A DNA stretch of 64,000 bases from a bacterium (GTDB lineage: Bacteria; Desulfobacterota; Binatia; DP-6). Where the stretch lies: positions 434,001 to 498,000 of the forward strand of contig JAHCID010000002.1 of the NCBI GenBank assembly GCA_026129405.1. The letters run 5' to 3'. The notes beneath the pieces were generated by a model. That model saw nothing but the letters and a program-made list of their open reading frames with translations, did no database searches and was not told the DNA's origin. Each line of letters opens with the position of its first letter. The first letter of the stretch is position 1. Shown in pieces: positions 53,038 through 61,781 of the stretch. The position numbers were made by a program, and so were the translations under genes.

Positions 53038-53631
53038 ATGCATCGTCTCGCTCTCTCCGCTCTCGCCGTCCTCGCGCTCGCCACCTCGGCGCTGGCGCAG
53101 TCCGCCACCTGGAACATCGATCCGGCGCACAGCACCATCGGGTTCGGCGTGCGGCACATGATGGTCAGCACCGTGCGCGGGAAGTTCACGAAGTTCACGG
53201 GCACGATCACCGGCGACCCGGCGAAGCCCACGGAGGCGGTGATCGACGTCACCATCGACGCGTCGAGCATCGACACGGAGAACGAGAAGCGCGACGATCA
53301 CCTGCGCGGCGCCGATTTCTTCGACGTGGCGAAGTTCCCGACCATCACCTTCAAGTCGAAGCAGATCGCGCCCGGGCCCGACGGAACCTTCCTCGTGACC
53401 GGCGACCTCACGATGCACGGCACCACCAAGGAGCTGGTGCTCACCGTCTCCGAGTTCGCGGCACCGATCCAGGACCCGATGGGCAACCTGCGCGGCGGCG
53501 GGCACGTCACCGGCAAGCTCGATCGCCAGGCCTACGGCATCGACTTCTCGAAGACCATGGACGCGGGCGGGCTCCTGGTCGGCAACGAGGTCACGATCAG
53601 CGTCGACGTCGAAGCCACCAAGGCGAAGTAG
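53038..53631 (+). CDS. Periplasmic YceI-family protein
   Basis: A 197-residue exported lipocalin-like protein. The signal peptide (LALSALAVLALATSALAQ) precedes the YceI domain, recognised by WNIDPAHSTIGFGVRHMMVSTVRGKF, ASSIDTENEKRDDHLRGADFFD and DRQAYGIDF near the end. YceI proteins bind isoprenoid or amphipathic ligands in a hydrophobic pocket; the physiological ligand here is unknown. An AAAGGAGG ribosome-binding site seven bases before the ATG sets the start. The thiolase-like gene begins one base after its stop, so the two are co-transcribed. Confidence 0.9.
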   Translation: MHRLALSALAVLALATSALAQSATWNIDPAHSTIGFGVRHMMVSTVRGKFTKFTGTITGDPAKPTEAVIDVTIDASSIDTENEKRDDHLRGADFFDVAKFPTITFKSKQIAPGPDGTFLVTGDLTMHGTTKELVLTVSEFAAPIQDPMGNLRGGGHVTGKLDRQAYGIDFSKTMDAGGLLVGNEVTISVDVEATKAK

Positions 53632-53632
53632 G

Positions 53633-55153
53633 GTGACCGTGTCCGGCGCCGACGACCGCGCCCCCATCCTGATCGGCGCCGGGCAGCTCACCCAGCGCGA
53701 CGTCCATCCCGCCGAGGCGCTCGAGCCGCTGGCGATGATGGAGGTCGCGGCGCGCCGGGCCGCCGAGGACGCGGGCGCGAGCGCGTCGCTCCTCGCGCGG
53801 CTCGACGCGATCGCGGTCGTCAACGTCTTCTGCTGGCCGTACCGCAACCCGCCGGGCGCGCTCGCGGCGCGGCTCGGTGCGACGCCGGCCGACCTCTGCT
53901 ACACGACCGTCGGCGGCAACTCGCCGCAGTCGCTCGTGAACGACACCGCCGACCGCATCGCGCGCGGCGAGACGCGCCTGGCGCTGCTCGCCGGCGCCGA
54001 GGCCGTGCGCACGGTGATGCGGGCGCAGAAGACCGGGGTGTCGCTCGCGTGGTCGCACGGCGTCGACGGCACCTGCACCGTCGTCGGGGACCGCCGCGAG
54101 GGCACCAGCGCACACGAGATCGCGCACGGCTTCCAGCTCCCCGTGCAGGTCTACCCGCTGTTCGAGAACGCCATCCGCGCCGCGCGCGGCTGGTCGATCG
54201 AAGCGCATCGCGCCCAGCTCGGCCGCCTGTGCGCCGGGCTCGCCGCCGTCGCCGCCGACAACCCCTACGCGTGGTTCCGCGACCGGCCGGCGCCCGAGGA
54301 CCTCACCACCGTCACGCCGCAGAACCGCCTCGTCGGCTTCCCGTACACGAAGCGCATGAACGCGATCATCGACGTCGACCAAGCCGCGGCCGTCCTCATG
54401 ACGTCGGCCGGCGAGGCGCGGCGGCTCGGCATCCCCGAGGATCGCTGGGTCTACGTGTGGGGCGGCGGCGAGGCCAACGACAAGTGGCTCGTCTCCGAGC
54501 GCGTCGCGTACTCGCACTCGCCGGCGATCCGCGAGGCGGGACGGCAGGCGCTCGCCGCGGCCGGCGTCGGCATCGAGCGCATCGCGCACTTCGACCTCTA
54601 CTCCTGCTTCCCGTCGGCGGTGCAGCTGGGCCGCGACGCGCTCGGCATCGCGCCGGACGACCCGCGCCCGCTGACGGCGACCGGCGGCCTGCCGTACTTC
54701 GGCGGCCCGGGCAACGACTACTCGATGCACGGCATCGCCGAGATGCTGCCGCGCCTGCGCGGCAAGGCCGACGCGCTGGGGCTCGTGACCGCGCTCGGCT
54801 GGTACGTCACCAAGCACGCCGTCGGCGTCTACGGCGGCGGCCCGAAGCCCGGGCCGTGGGTGCGCGAGGACCCGAAGGCCGCGCAGGCGAGGCTCGACGC
54901 CGAGCCGTCGCCCGCGGTCGTCGAGGAGCCGCCCGCGGGCCCGGCGACGATCGAGACCTACACCGTCGTCCACGACCGCGAGGGCGCGCCGATGCGCGGC
55001 ATCGTCATCGGTCGCCTCGACGACGGCCGGCGCTTCCTCGCCAACACGCCCGACGACCGCGAGCTGCTCGCCGCGCTCGAGACGCGTGAGGGCGTCGGCG
55101 TGCGCGGCCGCGTGTCGACGGCGGACGGGCAGAACCGCTTCACGCCCGGCTGA
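53633..55153 (+). CDS. Thiolase-like protein lacking the catalytic cysteine
   Basis: A 506-residue member of the thiolase superfamily (acetyl-CoA-acetyltransferase-like TLP group). It aligns over the whole length with SCP2-type thiolases: ILIGAGQLTQRDVHPAEALE, AGAEAVRTVMR, HFDLYSCFPSAVQLGRDALG and GGLPYFGGPGNDYSMHGIAEM. The nucleophile segment reads TVGGNSPQSLVND (residues 92-104), so no cysteine is present. The HDCF and GHPxG blocks read LYSCF and GGPGN, so the usual histidines are gone too. A C-terminal beta domain (ATIETYTVVHDREGAPMRGI) resembles DUF35-type OB-folds. It may bind acyl-CoA without thiolysis. GTG start. Confidence 0.85.
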   Translation: MTVSGADDRAPILIGAGQLTQRDVHPAEALEPLAMMEVAARRAAEDAGASASLLARLDAIAVVNVFCWPYRNPPGALAARLGATPADLCYTTVGGNSPQSLVNDTADRIARGETRLALLAGAEAVRTVMRAQKTGVSLAWSHGVDGTCTVVGDRREGTSAHEIAHGFQLPVQVYPLFENAIRAARGWSIEAHRAQLGRLCAGLAAVAADNPYAWFRDRPAPEDLTTVTPQNRLVGFPYTKRMNAIIDVDQAAAVLMTSAGEARRLGIPEDRWVYVWGGGEANDKWLVSERVAYSHSPAIREAGRQALAAAGVGIERIAHFDLYSCFPSAVQLGRDALGIAPDDPRPLTATGGLPYFGGPGNDYSMHGIAEMLPRLRGKADALGLVTALGWYVTKHAVGVYGGGPKPGPWVREDPKAAQARLDAEPSPAVVEEPPAGPATIETYTVVHDREGAPMRGIVIGRLDDGRRFLANTPDDRELLAALETREGVGVRGRVSTADGQNRFTPG

Positions 55154-55197
55154 GGGCGTGCGCGGACGGTCGCCGTCGGGCAGCATCCGGCGGCGAG

Positions 55198-56361
55198 ATG
55201 GGGGAGCAGCGCGCCGCCGCGGTCCTGCTGGTTCTCGCGTTCCTCGGCTTCGCCGCGATCGGGCTGCCGGACGGCCTGCTCGGCGTCGCGGTGCCGTCGA
55301 TCGTGGGCGACTTCGGCATCGCGCCCGGCGAGATCGGCGTCCTCCTCGCCACCTTCATGGTCGGCTACCTGGTCGCGAGCTTCGCCAGCGGCCGGCTGCT
55401 GGCGCGCTTCGGCGTAGGGTCGGTGCTGGTGTGGAGCTGCGTCCTCACCGGCGCGAGCCTCCTCGGCTACGCGACCGCGCCGTGTTGGGCGGTGATGCTG
55501 GCCTGGTCGCCGCTCGGCGGGCTCGGGGCCGGCGCCATCGACGCCGGCATCAACACCTACGCCGCCACCCGGCACGGCGTGCGCACGCTCAACTGGCTGC
55601 ACGCCTGCTACGGCGTCGGCGTCACGCTGGGGCCGCTGCTGCTGGGCGTCCTCTTCGCCGCGGGGCAGCCGTGGACGGCGGGCTACGCGCTCGTCGGGAC
55701 GGCGCAGCTCGCGCTCGGCGTCGCCTTTGCGGCGACGCGTACGCGGTGGCCACCGCCTGCCCCGGCCCGCACCGGCGCGCCGGTGGCCGCGTCGGTGCGC
55801 GGCACGTTGCGCGCGCCGCGCGTTCTCGCCGGCGTCGCCACCTTCACGACCTACACCGGCATCGAGGCCGCCGCGGGCGTCTGGGCCTACAGCCTCTTCA
55901 CGACCAGCCGCGGGGTCGCCGAGAGCACGGCCGCAGCCTGGGTGGCGGCCTACTGGGCCAGCTTCACCGTCGGCCGCGTGCTCCTCGGCCCGGTCGCCGA
56001 GCGCATGCTCCTGCGGACCTTCCTGCGCGGCGCGATCGCGACCATGGTCGCCGGCGCGGCGCTCCTGTGGCTGGCGCCGGGCGCGCTCGGTCCGGTCGGG
56101 CTCATGCTCCTCGGCATCGGCTGCGCGCCGGTCTTTCCGTCGCTGATGGCCGCGACGCCGGCTCGCGTCGGCGCGGCGCACGCGCCGAACGCGATCGGCT
56201 TCCAGGTCTGCGGCGCGACGGTGGGGCAGAGCGCGCTGCCGGCGCTGGTGGGCACGATGGCGGCGCACGCGGGGTTCGAGGTGCTGGGACCGGTGCTGTG
56301 CGCGGCGTCGGTGCTGCTCTTCGTGCTGCACGAGACGCTCGGCCGTGTGCCCCCCGGCTGA
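55198..56361 (+). CDS. MFS transporter
   Basis: A 387-residue 12-helix permease. It opens FGFAAIGLPDGLLGVAVPSIV, the form found in FucP/TsgA-like and related sugar-type MFS proteins, followed by FASGRLLARFGVGSVLVW between helices 2 and 3 and GAGAIDAGINTYAATRHGVR. The duplicated half shows FTVGRVLLGPVAERMLLRTF. No substrate can be given; fucose/glucose/galactose permeases and glucose/mannose transporters share this N-terminal motif. It is next to the thiolase-like gene on the same strand, and the following gene is convergent. Confidence 0.88.
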   Translation: MGEQRAAAVLLVLAFLGFAAIGLPDGLLGVAVPSIVGDFGIAPGEIGVLLATFMVGYLVASFASGRLLARFGVGSVLVWSCVLTGASLLGYATAPCWAVMLAWSPLGGLGAGAIDAGINTYAATRHGVRTLNWLHACYGVGVTLGPLLLGVLFAAGQPWTAGYALVGTAQLALGVAFAATRTRWPPPAPARTGAPVAASVRGTLRAPRVLAGVATFTTYTGIEAAAGVWAYSLFTTSRGVAESTAAAWVAAYWASFTVGRVLLGPVAERMLLRTFLRGAIATMVAGAALLWLAPGALGPVGLMLLGIGCAPVFPSLMAATPARVGAAHAPNAIGFQVCGATVGQSALPALVGTMAAHAGFEVLGPVLCAASVLLFVLHETLGRVPPG

Positions 56362-56512
56362 CGGCGCCCGCTCCTCATCGCGATCCGAACCAGCCCTCGA
56401 GCGCCGCGGCGCAAGGTCCCCCGATCCGCGCGCGACGGATATCTCGTGCGAGGCGGGTGTGCAGCCGGCGCTGGCGCGTGCGTTCGAGCGCCCGCGCATG
56501 TCGCATAGCCGG

Positions 56513-57451
56513 CTATCTGTCACGCTTGCGGCGCTCGCCCACCAGGTCCACCAACGCCGCCCCGATCGCCTCGCCCGCGGCGCGATGCCCGGCGACGCCG
56601 AGGTGCATCCCGTCGACGTAGACGTCGCCGCCGGCCGCACGATACGCCGCCGTCAGGTCGAGGAACGCCGCCTCGCGCCGCGCCGCCATCGCCGCGAACG
56701 CCGCGTGGTGCCGCTCGGGCGCGCCGTGCAGCGCGCCCTCGGTCGGGTGCCAGACGAGCAGGATGCGCGCGTCGCGGCCGCGGGCGGCGTCGACGAGGCC
56801 TTCGTACGCGGCGAGATTCTCCTCGGCGAGCGTTTCGAGGTCCGACGGCGGGCGGCCGACGCGATACCACCCGAGCACGCGGTACGCGCCCAGGACCAGC
56901 AGCTCTTCGAGCGCGAAGCGCGGCGCGAGGTTGAAGTACGGCACCTCGCCGATGCGCGTGCGCTCGCGGCGGAAGTCGTCGTCGAGGGCGGTGACGATCC
57001 AGACCGAGCTGTCGAAGCCGCCGGTGGTCATCGTGAGCCCGATCATGTTGCGCGGGCCCCAGGCGTTGACGCCGGCGTTGAGGGCTTCGACGCGCGGCAC
57101 GCCCGCGCGCGCCAGCACGTCGCCCGCGACCTGCGAGAAGAGCTCCGCCTCGTCGACGTAGCTGCCGCCGTAGGTCACCGAGTCGCCGAGGAAGAGGAGG
57201 CGCGTGACGCCCGCCGGGCGCGGCACGACGACGTCGGGGCCGCGCGTGCCGACGTCGTTGATGCGCACCGTCGCGCCGTACAGGCGGCGATGCGTCTGGT
57301 CGGGGAGCGGCCGGAAGCCCCACGCGATGCGGTTGTCGTACAGCACGGGGTCGCCGAGACCGAGCGCACGCAGCCCGAGCTCGGCGACGACGAGCGCGCC
57401 GGCGAGCCCGACGAGCGCGAGCAGCGCCGTGGCCGAGCGTCGAGTCCGCAT
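56513..57451 (-). CDS. Membrane-anchored SGNH/GDSL hydrolase-like protein
   Basis: A 312-residue protein with an N-terminal anchor or signal (SATALLALVGLAGALVVAEL). The hydrolase fold shows the nucleophile block FLGDSVTYG (Ser of GDSV), the block-III Asn in LNAGVNAWGPRNM and the catalytic Asp-His in DGMHLGVAGH. SGNH enzymes of this type O-acetylate or deacetylate cell-wall polymers or lipids; the specific reaction is unknown. Several Met and Leu starts are possible upstream; the one giving arginines before the hydrophobic segment was used. Divergent from the HtrA-like gene. Confidence 0.8.
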   Translation of the reverse strand: MRTRRSATALLALVGLAGALVVAELGLRALGLGDPVLYDNRIAWGFRPLPDQTHRRLYGATVRINDVGTRGPDVVVPRPAGVTRLLFLGDSVTYGGSYVDEAELFSQVAGDVLARAGVPRVEALNAGVNAWGPRNMIGLTMTTGGFDSSVWIVTALDDDFRRERTRIGEVPYFNLAPRFALEELLVLGAYRVLGWYRVGRPPSDLETLAEENLAAYEGLVDAARGRDARILLVWHPTEGALHGAPERHHAAFAAMAARREAAFLDLTAAYRAAGGDVYVDGMHLGVAGHRAAGEAIGAALVDLVGERRKRDR

Positions 57452-57514
57452 CGACGCGCTCTCTAGCATGGACGGCCTTGCGTCCCGCAGGGGCACCGAC
57501 TAGCGTGCCCCGAA

Positions 57515-58411
57515 GTGAACGCCGCCGTCGGACTGCTCGGTCGTGTGCTGCCGTGCCTGGCACACGTTCGAGCGGACATCCCCGCCGAGCATCCGTCCGC
57601 CCGTCTGCTCGGCACCGAGCGCATGGGCTCGGGCACCGTCATCGATCCGAACGGCCTCATCCTCACCGTCAACTACATCCTGCTGGGTGCGGACGAGGTG
57701 CGCGTCACGCTGCTCGACGGGCGCGAGTACGTCGGCCAGGTCGTGAAGCACGACTTCGCCTCCGGGCTGGGGCTCGTGCGCATCCCCGACAGCGGCCTCG
57801 CGCACCTCTCCATGCGCCGCACCGGCGACGTGCGCTGCGGCGACGAGGTCTTCCAGCTCGCGAGCGTGGGCGAGGAGCAGGCGCGTGTCGGCACCGGCGG
57901 CGTCAGCTACATCGGCCCGTTCGACGCCAACTGGGAGTACGTGCTCGATCGCGCGATGATGACGACGAGCATGAACCCGGGGCTCGGCGGCGGCCCGCTG
58001 CTCGACCAGCACGGGCGCGTGCTCGGCGTCGTCTCGCTCAACCTGAACGAGATCGGTCGCTTCTCGATGGCGATCCCGTCCGAGTACTTCCTCGACGCGC
58101 AGCAGGCGTTTCTCGACGGCGCGGCGCGCGGCATGGGCCAGCGCGCCTGGCTCGGCGTGTTCTGCTACGCCATGAACCACCACGTCGTCATCGCGGGGCT
58201 GATGCCCGGGGCGCCCGGCGAGCGCGCGGGGCTGCGCGCGGGCGACGTCGTGCTCGCGGTCGACGGGCGCGACATCGGCGATCGCGCCTCGCTCTATCGC
58301 CAGGTGTGGCGGCGCCAGCCGGGCGAGCCGGTCACGTTGCGCGTCTTCCGCAACAACGAGGCGCGCCAGGTGACGATCGCGTCGGGCGACGTGGTCGCGT
58401 TCTTCGCATAG
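57515..58411 (+). CDS. HtrA/S1C-like pseudoprotease with PDZ domain
   Basis: A 298-residue protein colinear with HtrA/DegP: GSGTVIDPNGLILTVNYILLG, REYVGQVVKHDFASGLGLVR, MTTSMNPGLGGGPLLDQHGR and a C-terminal PDZ domain (VIAGLMPGAPGERAGLRAGD, AVDGRDI). But the triad is gone: the His of NNHVV is Tyr54, the Asp of TDLAVL is Gly84, and the Ser of GNSGG is Gly158. No signal peptide is seen, so it is probably cytoplasmic. A scaffolding or peptide-binding role is inferred. Start GTG; the stop is 37 bases before the TPP-enzyme ATG, so the gene may be part of that operon. Confidence 0.88.
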   Translation: MNAAVGLLGRVLPCLAHVRADIPAEHPSARLLGTERMGSGTVIDPNGLILTVNYILLGADEVRVTLLDGREYVGQVVKHDFASGLGLVRIPDSGLAHLSMRRTGDVRCGDEVFQLASVGEEQARVGTGGVSYIGPFDANWEYVLDRAMMTTSMNPGLGGGPLLDQHGRVLGVVSLNLNEIGRFSMAIPSEYFLDAQQAFLDGAARGMGQRAWLGVFCYAMNHHVVIAGLMPGAPGERAGLRAGDVVLAVDGRDIGDRASLYRQVWRRQPGEPVTLRVFRNNEARQVTIASGDVVAFFA

Positions 58412-58448
58412 ACGGGCGGCGGGGGCGGGGCGGGTGCTGCGGGGGACG

Positions 58449-60110
58449 ATGGCGCTCGGCGACTTTCTGGTCGCCTACCTGCAGAAGCTCGGCGTCACGC
58501 ATCTCTTCGGCATCCCCGGCGACCTCGTCCTGCGGCTCTTCCTGCGCTTCGGACGCCGCCGCGGGCTGCGCGTGGTGACGCTCTCGCACGAGCCCGGCGT
58601 CGGCTTCGCGGCCGACGCGTACGCGCGCGCCACCGGCCGGCTCGGCGTCGTCTGCGTCACCTACGGCGCCGGCGGCCACAACATGGTGAATCCGGTGGCC
58701 GGCTCGTTCGCCGAGCGCGTGCCGCTGCTCGTGCTCTCGGGCGGGCCCGGCGACGAGGAGCGCAAGCTCGGCACGCTGATCCATCACCAGGCGAAGGAGA
58801 TCGAGTCGCAGCTGCGCATGTACCGCGAGCTCACCTGCGCGTCGGCGGTGCTCGACGATCCGCGCACGGCCGCCGAGACGCTGCACGAGGTCGTGCAGCG
58901 CATCTGGTGCGAGCGGCGGCCCGGCTACGTCGAGGTCCATCGCGACATGGTCGAGCGCCGCATCAGCGTGCCGCTCGAGCTGGTCGAGTGGGACGGCGCG
59001 CTCCGCTACGCGCGCTCCGACGAGCACAACCGCGACGAGGCGGTGCGCGACACGACGGCACGTTGGAACGCCGCGCGGCGGCCGTTCGTCACCGTCGGCA
59101 TCGAGGCCTACCGCTACGGGCTCGATCGCGAGGTGCGCAGGCTGGCCGAGAAGCTCGGCGCGCCCGTCGCCACGACGGTGCTCTCGAAGGGCGCGTTCCC
59201 CGAGGACCATCCGCAGTTCATGGGCGTCCACATCGGCGGCATCTCGCCGAAGCCGATGCTCCGCCGCGTCGACCGCGCCGACCTGGTGCTGAACCTGGGC
59301 GCCATGCGCACCGACATGGAGCTGGGCTCGCGCCCGCCGCAGGTGACGCGCGACCGCTCGATCTGGGCGGTCTCGGGGCGCGTGCACGTGAGCCATCACA
59401 CCTACGACGACGTGCAGATCCGCGACTTCGTCCGCGGCCTGCTGCGCGCGAAGCTGCGCCGCCACCGCGAGCGGGTGCGCTACTGCGACAACCTGCCGCC
59501 GCCGGCGAAGGACGCGACGAAGGCCCTGCGCGTCACCGACCTGCTGCACGAGGTCAACCGCTTCCTCGCCGACCGCAAGGGCTGGTTCGTGGTCGCCGAG
59601 TCGGGCGACATGCTGTTCGGCGGGCTCGACGTACGGGCGCCGCGCGACGGCGGCTACCTCGCGCAGGGCTTCTACGCCTCGATGGGCTTCGGCGTCCCCG
59701 GCGCGCTCGGCGCGCAGCTCGGCGGCGCGGGGCGGCCGCTCGTGCTGTCGGGCGACGGCGCCTTCCAGATGACGGGCCCCGAGATCGCGCAGGCACCGCG
59801 CTACGGGCTGAACCCGGTCGTCGTGGTCGTGAACAACGGCGGCTGGCAGATCTTCCGCCCGGTCGTCGACCAGACCGAGCTGCTCGACGTGCCGAGCTGG
59901 CCCTACGCGCAGCTGGCGCGCCTCTGGGGCGGGCAGGGGTTTCGCGTCGACACGCCGAAGGCGCTGCGTACGGCGCTGGCCGAGGCCGAGCAGCTGCAGA
60001 CGTTCGTCGTCATCGAGGCGATCGTGCCGCCCGACGACCACTCGCCCATCGCGCGCAAGTACATCGAGGCGTCGGCCCGCCACGGGCGCCGGGAGGCCGT
60101 GGCGCGATGA
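58449..60110 (+). CDS. Thiamine-diphosphate-dependent decarboxylase/synthase (acetolactate-synthase-like)
   Basis: A 553-residue TPP enzyme with three domains. The N-terminal PYR domain has HLFGIPGDLVLRLFLRFG and the activating glutamate in SHEPGVGFAADAYARATG (E48). The central domain includes TVGIEAYRYG. The C-terminal PP domain shows LSGDGAFQMTGPEIAQ...NN, the GDG-x-NN metal/TPP-binding motif, and QAPRYGLNPVVVVVNNGGW. The ending resembles indolepyruvate and phenylpyruvate decarboxylases, so a 2-oxo acid is a likely substrate. The stop overlaps the ATG of the CoA ligase (ATGA), coupling both. An upstream in-frame GTG would add five residues. Confidence 0.88.
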   Translation: MALGDFLVAYLQKLGVTHLFGIPGDLVLRLFLRFGRRRGLRVVTLSHEPGVGFAADAYARATGRLGVVCVTYGAGGHNMVNPVAGSFAERVPLLVLSGGPGDEERKLGTLIHHQAKEIESQLRMYRELTCASAVLDDPRTAAETLHEVVQRIWCERRPGYVEVHRDMVERRISVPLELVEWDGALRYARSDEHNRDEAVRDTTARWNAARRPFVTVGIEAYRYGLDREVRRLAEKLGAPVATTVLSKGAFPEDHPQFMGVHIGGISPKPMLRRVDRADLVLNLGAMRTDMELGSRPPQVTRDRSIWAVSGRVHVSHHTYDDVQIRDFVRGLLRAKLRRHRERVRYCDNLPPPAKDATKALRVTDLLHEVNRFLADRKGWFVVAESGDMLFGGLDVRAPRDGGYLAQGFYASMGFGVPGALGAQLGGAGRPLVLSGDGAFQMTGPEIAQAPRYGLNPVVVVVNNGGWQIFRPVVDQTELLDVPSWPYAQLARLWGGQGFRVDTPKALRTALAEAEQLQTFVVIEAIVPPDDHSPIARKYIEASARHGRREAVAR

Positions 60111-61732
60111 TCGCCCCCGGCCGCCTCTACAAGGATCTCGTCGCCGGCTTCCGCTGGGATGTCCCCGAGGAGTTCAACTTCGGCGCCCTCGTCGACGCTT
60201 GGGCGACGGACCGCAGCCGCGTCGCGCTCTACTGCGAGAACGAGCAGGGACGGCAGGAGCGATGGACGTTCTGGGACGTCGCCCGGCAGAGCACGCGCGC
60301 GATGAACGCGCTCGCCGGGCTCGGCGTCGCGCGCGGCGAGCCGATCCTCGTCATGCTGCCGCGCATCCCGCAGTGGCACCTCGCGATGGTGGCCGGGCTG
60401 AAGCTCGGATGCATCGTCATCCCGTGCACCAGCACGCTGCGCGCGAAGGACCTCGCCTACCGCATCCGTCACAGCGGCGCGCGCGCGATCGTCACCACCA
60501 CGGGCTGCGTGCCCGCGGTCGAGGAGGCGCTGGCGACCGGGCTCGAGCTGCCGGTGCGCATCGCCGTCGGCGGCGCGCCGGCGGGCTGGCACGACTGGGA
60601 CGGCGTCCTCGCGCAGGGGGCGGCGTCGGGCGTCGCCGCGCGTACGCGCAGCGACGAGCCGGCGCTGTGCTTCTACACCTCGGGCACGACGAAAGATCCG
60701 AAAGCGGTGCTGCACGCGCACGGCTACGCCTTCGCGCACCGCTGGACCGGCGACTACTGGTACGACCTGCGCCGCACCGATCTGCACTGGACGACGGCCG
60801 ACACCGGCTGGGCGAAAGCGGCGTGGGGCGTGCTCTTCGGGCCGTGGATGAACGGCGTGCCCATGCTGCTCTACGACGGCCGCTTCGATCCCGCGCGCCA
60901 GCTCGACCTGCTCCAGCGCTACGAGGTGACGAGCTTCTGTGCGCCGCCCACCGAGTACCGCATGCTGGTGAAGCAGGAGCTGTCGCACTGGCGCCTGCCG
61001 CGCCTGCGGCACTGCACCGGCGCCGGCGAGCCGCTCAACCCCGAGGTCATCCACGCCTGGCACGAGGCGTCCGGCCTCTTCGTGCACGACGGCTACGGCC
61101 AGACCGAGAGCACGGTCCTCGCCGCCAACCTCCCCACCCTGCCGATCCGCCCCGGCTCGATGGGCATGCCGTTCCCGGGCCACGATCTCCGCGTCGTCGA
61201 CGCCGACGGCCAGGAGGTGGCGACGGGCGAGGTCGGCGACCTCGCCCTGCGCGGCCGGCCGCCGTCGCTCTTCCGCGAGTACTGGAAGAACCCGGCGGAG
61301 ACCGCCGCCTGCCGCCGCGGCGAGTGGTACGTGACCGGCGACCGCGGGCGGCGCGACGAGGACGGCTACCTCTGGTTCGTCGGCCGCGCCGACGACGTCA
61401 TCATCTCCGCCGGCTACCGCATCGGCCCGTTCGAGGTGGAGAGCGCGCTGCTCGAGCACAAGGCGGTGCTCGAGTCCGCGGTGGTCGCGAGCCCCGACCC
61501 GGTGCGCGGCGAGATCGTGAAGGCGTTCGTCGTCCTGCGCCCCGGCGAGCGCGGCGACGCCGAGCTCGCCAAGGCGCTCCAGGACCACGTGAAGCAGGTG
61601 ACGGCGCCCTACAAGTACCCGCGTGAGGTCGAGTTCGTCGCCGAGCTGCCGAAGACGGTGAGCGGCAAGATCCGCCGCGTCGAGCTGCGCGACCGCGAGC
61701 GGGCGACGAAGGGCGGAGCGACGCCGGGCTGA
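60107..61732 (+). CDS. Acyl-CoA synthetase (medium-chain/acetyl type)
   Basis: A 541-residue adenylate-forming enzyme that activates a carboxylic acid to acyl-CoA with ATP. The P-loop reads CFYTSGTTKDPKAVLHAH, A5 is HDGYGQTESTVL, the hinge ends SAGYRIGPFEVESALLEH, and the catalytic Lys is in KTVSGKIRRVEL. The sequence WTTADTGWAKAAWGVLFGPW is typical of the medium-chain (MACS) subfamily. A GGGAGG ribosome-binding site lies inside the previous gene, and the ATG overlaps its stop. Together with the TPP enzyme it suggests a pathway from a 2-oxo acid or aromatic acid into CoA-dependent catabolism. Confidence 0.92.
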   Translation: MIAPGRLYKDLVAGFRWDVPEEFNFGALVDAWATDRSRVALYCENEQGRQERWTFWDVARQSTRAMNALAGLGVARGEPILVMLPRIPQWHLAMVAGLKLGCIVIPCTSTLRAKDLAYRIRHSGARAIVTTTGCVPAVEEALATGLELPVRIAVGGAPAGWHDWDGVLAQGAASGVAARTRSDEPALCFYTSGTTKDPKAVLHAHGYAFAHRWTGDYWYDLRRTDLHWTTADTGWAKAAWGVLFGPWMNGVPMLLYDGRFDPARQLDLLQRYEVTSFCAPPTEYRMLVKQELSHWRLPRLRHCTGAGEPLNPEVIHAWHEASGLFVHDGYGQTESTVLAANLPTLPIRPGSMGMPFPGHDLRVVDADGQEVATGEVGDLALRGRPPSLFREYWKNPAETAACRRGEWYVTGDRGRRDEDGYLWFVGRADDVIISAGYRIGPFEVESALLEHKAVLESAVVASPDPVRGEIVKAFVVLRPGERGDAELAKALQDHVKQVTAPYKYPREVEFVAELPKTVSGKIRRVELRDRERATKGGATPG

Positions 61733-61781
61733 CGCGGCGGGTGGCTTCCCGCGACCCGCGGGATGAGGCACAGGTCGTCGT

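Noticed and set aside
52960-53038. TTGACT...TATCAC upstream of the YceI gene as a promoter
   Set aside because: The spacing is about 21 bases, too long for a sigma-70 promoter, and a shorter spacing gives no recognisable -10 box.
56505-56516. Palindrome ATAGCCGGCTAT as an operator
   Set aside because: It overlaps the stop codon of the SGNH gene between convergent genes, where an operator makes no sense; it is too short for a terminator.
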